Assembly: GCA_019096155.1 (NCBI GenBank)
Contig: JAHCVI010000001.1
Location: 4,960,001-5,024,000 of the forward strand
Source: Staphylotrichum longicolle
Lineage: Eukaryota > Ascomycota > Sordariomycetes > Sordariales > Chaetomiaceae
DNA length: 64,000 bases
Direction of reading: 5' to 3'
Shown: positions 57,611 through 64,000 of the stretch, piece by piece
Layout of the letters: each line of letters begins with the position of its first letter
Position numbering within the stretch: the first letter of the stretch is position 1
Notes under the pieces: generated by a model
Databases searched by the model: none
Told to the model about the DNA's origin: nothing
What the model saw: the letters and a program-made list of their open reading frames with translations, nothing else
Position numbers and translations under genes: made by a program

Positions 57611-59299
57611 ATGGCCGTTCCGACGACAAACGGCGATGCGGCCGCTGATGCCGCGGCCGCGCTTGACAACCTCAAGCCGCCGCCCGGTGTCATCATCCCG
57701 CCGCCGGGCGAGATTCGAGAGGCGATTGAGAAGACGGCTGGCTACGTGATGCGCGGCGGTGTCGGTCTCGAGCAGCGCATCCGCGACAACCACGGAAAAA
57801 ATCCAAAGTTCAGTTTTTTGATGACGAGCGCCGACCCATACAACGCCTACTACGAATGGCGCAAAGAAGAGATCAAGTCGGGGAGGGGCACTGCGCTGGC
57901 GGCTGGCCGCGTCGGCGAGGCAGCAGCCGCGCCTGCCCAGGAGAAGCCCGCGGGACCGCCGAAGCCGCCCGATTTCCAGTTTTCAGCCCGTATGCCTCGA
58001 ATGAGCCAGAAAGACTTGGAGATTGTGCGACTAACTGCCTTGTTCGTCGCGAAGAACGGCCGCCCCTTCATGACACAGCTTGCCCAGCGTGAGGCCAGCA
58101 ACCCCCAGTTCCAGTTCCTGATACCCAACCACACATTCCACAACTTCTTCCAGAGCATGGTTGACCAATACTCGGTCCTCCTCCGGGAGAGCGGCGTCAA
58201 CGGCGAGGGGAGCAAGGCTCAACAGGAAACGGTCGACCAGCTCCGCCAGAACGTTGCCGACAAGTATAAGGTACTGGCACGCGCAAAGCAGAGAGCGGCC
58301 TACGCCAAGTGGCAGGAGGCTGAAAAGGCGAAACAAGAAGAGGAGGAAGAGAAGAAGAAGATTGAGTTTGCCCGGATCGACTGGAATGACTTTGTCGTGG
58401 TCGAGACCATCGTCTTTACCGAGGCCGACGACCAAGCGAATCTTCCACCGCCGACGACGCTCAACGACCTTCAATACGCCTCGCTGGAGGAGAGAAACAA
58501 GGTCTCTGTGAGCTCTACCCTCCGCATCGAGGAAGCGTTCCCCTTCGAGGACACCAGCTACAACGCGTACCCCCCGCAAACATACGGCGCGCAAGCTCCA
58601 GCGGTGCAGCCACCTCCTTCAGCACCTGCCTACCCAGCGGCGAACGCTCCTCCGCCGCAAGCATACGGTGCTCATGTGCCGCTCGCTTCTCGTACGAAAT
58701 CTGCCGAGGAGGAAGCGGAGCTGCAAAGGGTTCAGGAGAAGGAACAAGAACGCATCCGCATGCAGCAAGCGCAATCAGAAGCCCGGGGCGGCGTGGCTCC
58801 GATGAAGATCAAGGAGAACTACGTGCCGCGCGCGGCACAACGAGCAGCAAGCAAGTTTGGCACGCAGACGGCCATGTGTCCGAACTGCAAGCAGCAGATA
58901 CCGCTCAATGAGATGGACGAGCACATGAGAAGTGAGTTTCCCCATGCCGCAACTTTTTCTGCGCAGACACGCTAACACATTTTTGTAGTCGAGCTGCTTG
59001 ATCCACGTTGGAAAGAGCAAAAGGCCAAGGCGGATGCCAGATTTGCGACGACCAATCTGTCGACAATAGATGTGGCCAACAACCTCAAACGTCTCGCCAG
59101 CCAGCGGAGCGATGTTTTTGACACCACGACGGGTCAACCCATCTCGGAAGAGGAACTGGCCCGGAGGAAGAAAGTTGCGCTGCACGCCTTCGACGGCAAC
59201 CCAGACGGCAAGAGCCAAGCCCACATCAACCAACTGCAGACCTTCAATCTTGACGAGCAGATCCGGGCGATCCATCAGAAGTTTGCAGATAAGAAATAG
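57611..59299 (+). CDS. Splicing factor SF3A1/Prp21, U2 snRNP
   Basis: Exons 57611-58931 and 58989-59299 with a 57-nt GTGAGT...GTAG intron give 543 residues. Two SURP modules are visible: about residues 34-83 (EIREAIEKTAGYVMRGGVGLEQRI) and about 136-190 (DLEIVRLTALFVAKNGRPFMTQL). Then come a charged helix (KWQEAEKAKQEEEEEKKKIEFARIDW) and the Prp21-like block, a Pro/Tyr-rich linker, and near the intron a small zinc-finger-like CPNCKQQIPLNEMDEHMR. SF3A1 scaffolds the SF3a complex that loads U2 snRNP on the branch site; the second SURP binds SF3A3. The C-terminal ubiquitin-like domain of animal SF3A1 is absent, as in other fungi. Start at GCCATGG. Confidence 0.93.
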
Positions 59300-60028
59300 C
59301 AACTCTGTCGGTGAGCAAGAGGATTGCCAATGTCAAGGAAATGGGTCCAGAAATGGGATATGGGAGAACTTGAATTGGAGGACGGTGTTGGCGCTTGGGG
59401 GTCATGGTGGTTTTCTAGGGACCTGAATTGAAAGTGGCGACTGTCGACACTCGCAAGTCTCAACCAAACTCGCTCAGAGCGAACTTGTCAGGGGCGAAGC
59501 TTCTGAGGCGAGCACATAGTGCTTTAGCAACACAAAACGGAAACCGTGGCAGGGAAATGTAAGAGGCGTTGTAGGTTTACGGTAGCAATACAAACTAATC
59601 AAACAGCTGTATGGACGTCTCGCAGCACCCTTAGGCCGGGGGACATGCGTGACATGCGGGTGCTTGCTTCAAACCTCGTATTGCCCCTGAGGCAGGTCGT
59701 GCAGCAGCCTGGCCGATGTGGTCATAGCCTCCGCTGATCCACGCGCCTCCAAGAATTACCCCACCTTGGCCGTCTCAAGGTCAGAGGTGCATGTTAACGT
59801 TAACCTGACAAACACCACGCTCAAAGCTCCCGACAACATCCTACACTGTGCTGTGCTCCCCAACTGCCAGCGCATCTCCCGTGACACTCCTGCGTACTGG
59901 GAACCCCACGGAAAACAGCGCAGAGAGCGCGGCGCATCGGCGCATCGAGCACAAACAGATAGCGCACGAGAGGGCGAGGCGCCCCTCCATTGCCAGCCGC
60001 AACAACCCCTACCCAAGTACCCCCCAAC
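59300..60028. other. Intergenic, 730 nt
   Basis: 3' region of SF3A1 and promoter of snx3. No gene seen. Confidence 0.6.
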
Positions 60029-60827
60029 ATGGCATCGCACATTGACGACACGAACCCGGCCGCGGGAGCCGACACCGGAGCCGACTCGAAGCCGCAGTTG
60101 TCGCCGACATCTCCTACCTCATCCACGTCGGATGCCGCCGCGGCCGCCCTGCGCCTTCACCGGCCCATCCTGCAGTCTCTCCCCGACACCCGCCAACAAT
60201 CCTTTGACGAGATCTACGGCCCGCCCGAGAACTTTCTCGAGATCGAGGTGCGTTTGTCCTAACCCAACCACCACAGACAACACTTACACACATCCAACAC
60301 ACCGCATCATGCGAGTTGTGCAAAAAAAGGGACCCCATCCAAATACTGACGCGAAGCACGACCTGCTAACACACACACCAAAAAAACCAGGTGCGCAACC
60401 CGCGGACGCACGGCATCGGCCGGCACATGTACACCGACTACGAGATTGTGTGCCGCACCAACATCCCCGCCTTCAAGCTGCGGCAGTCGACGGTGCGGCG
60501 GCGGTACTCGGACTTTGAGTACTTCCGCGACATCCTCGAGCGCGAGAGCGCGCGCGTCACCATCCCGCCGCTGCCGGGCAAGGTGTTTACGAACCGCTTC
60601 AGCGACGACGTCATCGAGGGCCGCCGCGCGGGCCTGGAAAAGTTCCTCAAGATCGTCGTGGGCCACCCGCTGCTGCAGACGGGGAGCAAGGTGCTGGCGG
60701 CGTTTGTGCAGGGTGAGTTTTTCTGTGTTTTTTTAAAAAGAATGTTCCGGGGAAGGGGAAAGGACAACCAAAGCTGATGATGAGGTCCCTGTGCGCAGAC
60801 CCCAACTGGGACCGCAACGCCTGGTGA
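60029..60827 (+). CDS. snx3: Sorting nexin Snx3/Grd19
   Basis: Three exons (60029-60247, 60391-60712, 60799-60827) give 189 residues. The first 60 residues are a disordered Ala/Ser/Pro extension. The PX domain covers most of the rest: NFLEIEVRNPRTHG, the PI3P-binding RRRYSDFEYFRDIL, the PPLPGK loop and RRAGLEKFLKIV with its second basic site. The last exon is only 29 nt and encodes PNWDRNAW, the usual C-terminal end of Snx3. Snx3 binds PI3P on early endosomes and works with retromer to return cargo to the Golgi. Cytosolic/endosomal, no transmembrane segment. Confidence 0.94.
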
Positions 60828-62207
60828 CGCCCTCCTCGAGACAGCGGCGGCGGCGCTCGATCCTCTCCATCTCCTCCGCCAGATTCTCGCCCGTCGGCTC
60901 GTTGGAGGCTGAGGTTATTTTCTGCTGGCGGGATGGAGGACAGCAATACCCGAAATCCGCCGAGAAGACCGAGAAAATTGAGGAAACGGCCCCCCTGGGC
61001 CTGGTTTGAGGCACACAAGCTGGGAGGAGACTCGAACGATTGACGACGGGAGAGCTTTGTGGAATCAGTGGCTTATGGAGGGTAAGAAAATTGTTTGAAA
61101 TGCGCTGGGGTGGTTGGGCCATGGTTCATTGTGGTTGAGGAAGTCGAAAGGGGTTGAGTGAGAGAGAGAGGCGTGTTTTCTGCGTTGTTGAGCGTTTTTG
61201 CCGGGCGTAGGGTTAGGGCGGGACAAGCGACTCCCTACGGGACTGATCAACCTTGGAATTTTATTTCCTTGTTTTCTGTTCGTGCTAATGATTTTGATGT
61301 TTTTTGACGTCTTCATTTGAGATATCCAAATTTGACTTGTCTCGTTGTGTTCGTGGCATTCCCCAGCGTGGATCCGCCTTTCGGCATTGAACGGTTGATG
61401 TTGAGGACTCAAAACCCATCCAAAAGTTGGCATGCACTCGCCATCAACAGCTAAGCTCGGTTCATCGAATCCGTCGATTCAGGGTTGCTGGAGAGGAGAT
61501 CCCATACAACCTCCGTTCAGCATGGAGTTTCAAGTACAATCCCCCGGGACAATCCACCTGCGCCCTCCCCCATGGACCCGTGGCCGTATGCTCACCGTGT
61601 CCCCTCCCATCTATATGTACAAGTGTTGCTTTCTCCCGACGTTCGAAACATTACAACGCAAAGACCGGACCTTTCGCCCGTCTCGCCCAATCGTACACAT
61701 CCCTGACCAGGTGACAAATCGCACCTCCTCCTTGTTCGTGATTGTTGTTGACGCGACTCCATGTGTCTTTTCAGTGCCCGCCAAATGTCCCCAAGAACGT
61801 TCGCCAAAAAACGCCAGTGCCGTGCCTTGAATGCAAGAAACATGAAATGCGAAATGCCAAAAATAAGGCGACAGAAAAGAATAGTACAGTACGCCAAATG
61901 CCGTCCCAGCCCAGCTCCGTTCTATAGGTCCCCTCGTCTATAGGTGATCTCGTAGATGGTACAGAACAGGAGGGTATATGTCGACAATCAACACGTAGGT
62001 GTTTCGTGTTGAGCGGGGGTTTCTCCCGGGAGCTTCTTTGCAATTGAAGCAACCAAGAGAGCCGCGCTTCTACACGGCGACGCCCGGGCCGGTATGTTGA
62101 CCCCAGGCCAGATGCTGGATAGATTAGTATGTAGTTTTACACGGTGATGTACAAGGCGCTTTTTGGCTCGTTAGTCGAGCGACGCCAAGGCGAGATGCTG
62201 AGCGGGT
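60828..62207. other. Convergent intergenic region, 1.4 kb
   Basis: 3' regions of snx3 and the carrier gene. A TAGGGTTAGGG telomere-like dimer lies at about 61208-61218. Nothing coding seen. Confidence 0.6.
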
Positions 62208-63478
62208 TTATGCCGGCGTGTTGAGGAGCCGGAGGATGCCCTCGTACATGCCAAACATGATGGCCGCGCTGGGGACTGTCCGGAGCAGGTGGGGCGTCAT
62301 GCCGCCGTAGAGACCAAGCATGCCCTCCTCTTTGAAGACCAGCTTGAAGCATTGGACGAGGCCGGTGTATTTCGGTCGGCCGTCGGCCATGGGGGCTTGT
62401 CGCAGGCGGGTACGCGCGACCTGGGTTCGTTGTCAGTATCTTCGCGCTGTTGGGGCCGTGGAGGGAGGGGTAAGAAGGCATACCTCATGTGGATAGGTCA
62501 GAACCGCCGCGATGAGCTTGGAGAAGCCTGCGGCACCGACCTTGCCCGTCCAGTCGACTGTATGGTCCCACCAATTCTTGGGTCTGCCACTGAGCTCAAT
62601 GCGCTCCTCTCTCCTGGCGAGGGACCGCTTGAACTGCTCATACAGCATCCAGTGCATGGTCGACTCGGCCACGCCCAGGTAGCTCGCGCTCATGCCCTTG
62701 TACAGACCGCGGATCCCTTCGTCACGCAACACTTGGCGGATGCAGTCCAAGCTGTTCTTATACCTGCGCTTGGCGGCGGCGCCGCTCTCTTTCGCCAAAT
62801 TCTTATCGAGCTGGAGGCGGGTCTTGACCATCCAAATCGGGTTTGTCGCGGTGCTAGTGACAACGCCGGCTAGGGCCGCAGCGCTGAGATGTACCCAGGC
62901 GGAGTCCTTGCCGTTGTTGAGATAGTCGCTGATGAGGCGCTTGCCGTTGCCATAGGTGTAGAAGTTGATTGAGCGGGCTGGGATGACGCCGACCAGGTTC
63001 GGGCCAAGGCCCTTGAACAGGGCGCGTGGCCCTTCCTGGCGGTAGACGGCACCGAGGATAGACACGGTCTCGTTGAAGTGGAAGACGGCGGTTCGGAGGG
63101 GGTTCATTGGAGCAGTGATGGTGGCACGGGAGGCAGCGATCTGCGCCTGGTAGAAATCGGATTGCAGTCTCGTTTTAAGAACGTCCAGAGGTGCGGTTAG
63201 AGTCGCAGCCGTCATACCGCCAATCCTAGAGACAAGAAGATCATGTAAGTATGACTTCGCTTGAGATCTGTTCCAGTGTGAGCTTACCCTCCAGCGACCA
63301 TGTGCGACCATGATTTCGCAAAGGACGACGTCTTGCTGCGGTTGACTATTGGGTCGCCCTGGCGCGACTCGGGGTTTACATCGCCTGTTTCGCGCGACTG
63401 TGTGAGGGGGGCGTCGCCGTGCGAGGTCGTCTTCTGGGGGCCAGGCATTGTCGACCTGGCTGGCAAGGCTGAAGCCAT
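62208..63478 (-). CDS. Mitochondrial pyrimidine nucleotide carrier (Rim2/SLC25A33-like)
   Basis: Three exons (63478-63288, 63225-62484, 62420-62208) give 381 residues. The three mitochondrial-carrier repeats each show the signature: APLDVLKTRLQSD near residue 75, TNPIWMVKTRLQLD near 190, and TYPHEVARTRLRQ near 310, the last restored across intron 2. The long loop after the first signature (about 40 residues with NETVSILGAVYRQEGPRALFKGLGPNL) and the TNPIW motif point to the Rim2 subgroup that exchanges pyrimidine nucleotides, with a proposed link to mitochondrial iron use. The N-terminal 60 residues are hydrophilic. Located in the inner mitochondrial membrane. The start at 63478 was chosen as the ATG of MASALPARSTMPG; other in-frame starts upstream are less likely. 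Confidence 0.88.
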
Positions 63479-64000
63479 GGCACTTCGAGGGCCGTTTCTT
63501 GGAGAAGAGTATGGGTTCGTTCGAGAACCCGGGGTCGTCAGACTGGTGTGCGGCAATGTTATGGGAAGTCGAAAATGGCCCCTTTCTTTCTGAAGTCTCA
63601 AATGTTCAGAAGATAGGTATCGCCTTTCGGGTTGAGAAGCGCGGGTTCTGACGGCACTGTCCAGTCGCAAAACCAGGACGAGAATAATCGGGATCCTATC
63701 GCGATAAGGAACCCGTTCTCGAACTTTTTTTGCCCGTGACCCCGACGCGTCCATCGCCCGGGTATTCTTCGGAAGCCGACAGCCGTGGACGTCATGGGCG
63801 CTAGGCTGGCCCACCAGGAGAAGGTCCCCACGCACGGACCATCTAAGCCCCTTTTCCATGTTGCAGGGCTCTGTTTGGTTCTGTTTAGGAACATGCATGC
63901 CGAGCCCTTCGACATGCCGCGCGAAAGGTTCATGGATTAGGTTCTTGATTTCTGAAGGGGTTGTCCAAATACTTGTCAATGGAGGATACAGAGAAAATAC
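63479..64000. other. Upstream region of the carrier gene
   Basis: About 520 nt to the window edge, presumably promoter of the carrier gene. No gene recognised. Confidence 0.5.

Noticed and set aside
61208..61218. Telomere repeat
   Set aside because: Only two units, in the interior of the window, with genes on both sides.
1..64000. CRISPR arrays, operons, insertion sequences, integrated viruses, rRNA or tRNA genes
   Set aside because: Nothing with the needed repeats, inverted ends, polymerase or integrase motifs, or cloverleaf elements was seen; a tRNAscan or repeat-finder run would be decisive for small RNAs and old repeats.

Overview
The window is nuclear DNA of a filamentous ascomycete, most likely a Sordariomycete. 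Genes carry short introns (about 50-100 nt, with a few of 230-405 nt), donors of the GTATGT/GTAAGT/GTACGT type and internal CTAAC/CTGAC branch sites. Codons are strongly GC-biased. The protein set is typical: Ssk1 response regulator, Ayg1-type melanin hydrolase, Gna1, Pmt mannosyltransferase, Sec2, Sed5 and Snx3. There are 23 supportable gene loci on both strands, and I see no prokaryotic feature, rRNA, tRNA or CRISPR array. Exon joins were worked out by hand from splice signals and reading phase.

Layout. 0-5.9 kb: a tiny Cys-rich protein, a tyrosine phosphatase with a CX5R loop, and a Bot1/mS35-type mitoribosomal protein. 6.6-9.1 kb: the Ssk1 response regulator of the HOG stress pathway. 10.4-14.1 kb: an undescribed P-loop ATPase and a CCDC97/DUF2052 protein. 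14.3-18.6 kb: a DUF6590-like gene with an in-frame stop at its 5' side, and a Cys-rich single-pass membrane protein with six exons. 20.1-30.3 kb: a metabolic stretch with an intracellular GH43, Gna1, an Ayg1-like hydrolase, an SDR pseudogene, a zinc polyol dehydrogenase and an aldo-keto reductase. 31.5-32.6 kb: Sed5. 34.1-44.6 kb: two neighbouring large disordered proteins; the second is broken by several frame changes. 45.7-47.9 kb: a Sec2-type GEF. 47.9-51.4 kb: a gene-poor gap. 51.4-52.6 kb: an unknown low-complexity protein. 53.3-56.7 kb: a Pmt O-mannosyltransferase. 57.6-59.3 kb: SF3A1/Prp21. 60.0-60.8 kb: Snx3. 62.2-63.5 kb: a Rim2-type mitochondrial carrier.

How genes may work together. 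Sed5, Sec2, Snx3 and Pmt are secretory or endosomal housekeeping proteins. The 20-30 kb block could form a small pentose/polyol unit (GH43 glycosidase, polyol dehydrogenase, aldo-keto reductase, former SDR), but it has no transporter or regulator, so co-function is only an inference. Two loci, the SDR at 25.9-26.8 kb and the Q-rich gene at 39.1-44.6 kb, carry clusters of small frame changes while the other recognised multi-exon genes can be read through; this is either real decay or local assembly indels. The window shows no complete, obviously new multi-gene system. The least explained items are the HerA/FtsK-like P-loop ATPase, the Cys-rich membrane protein, and the adjacent disordered proteins that share short basic amphipathic motifs.
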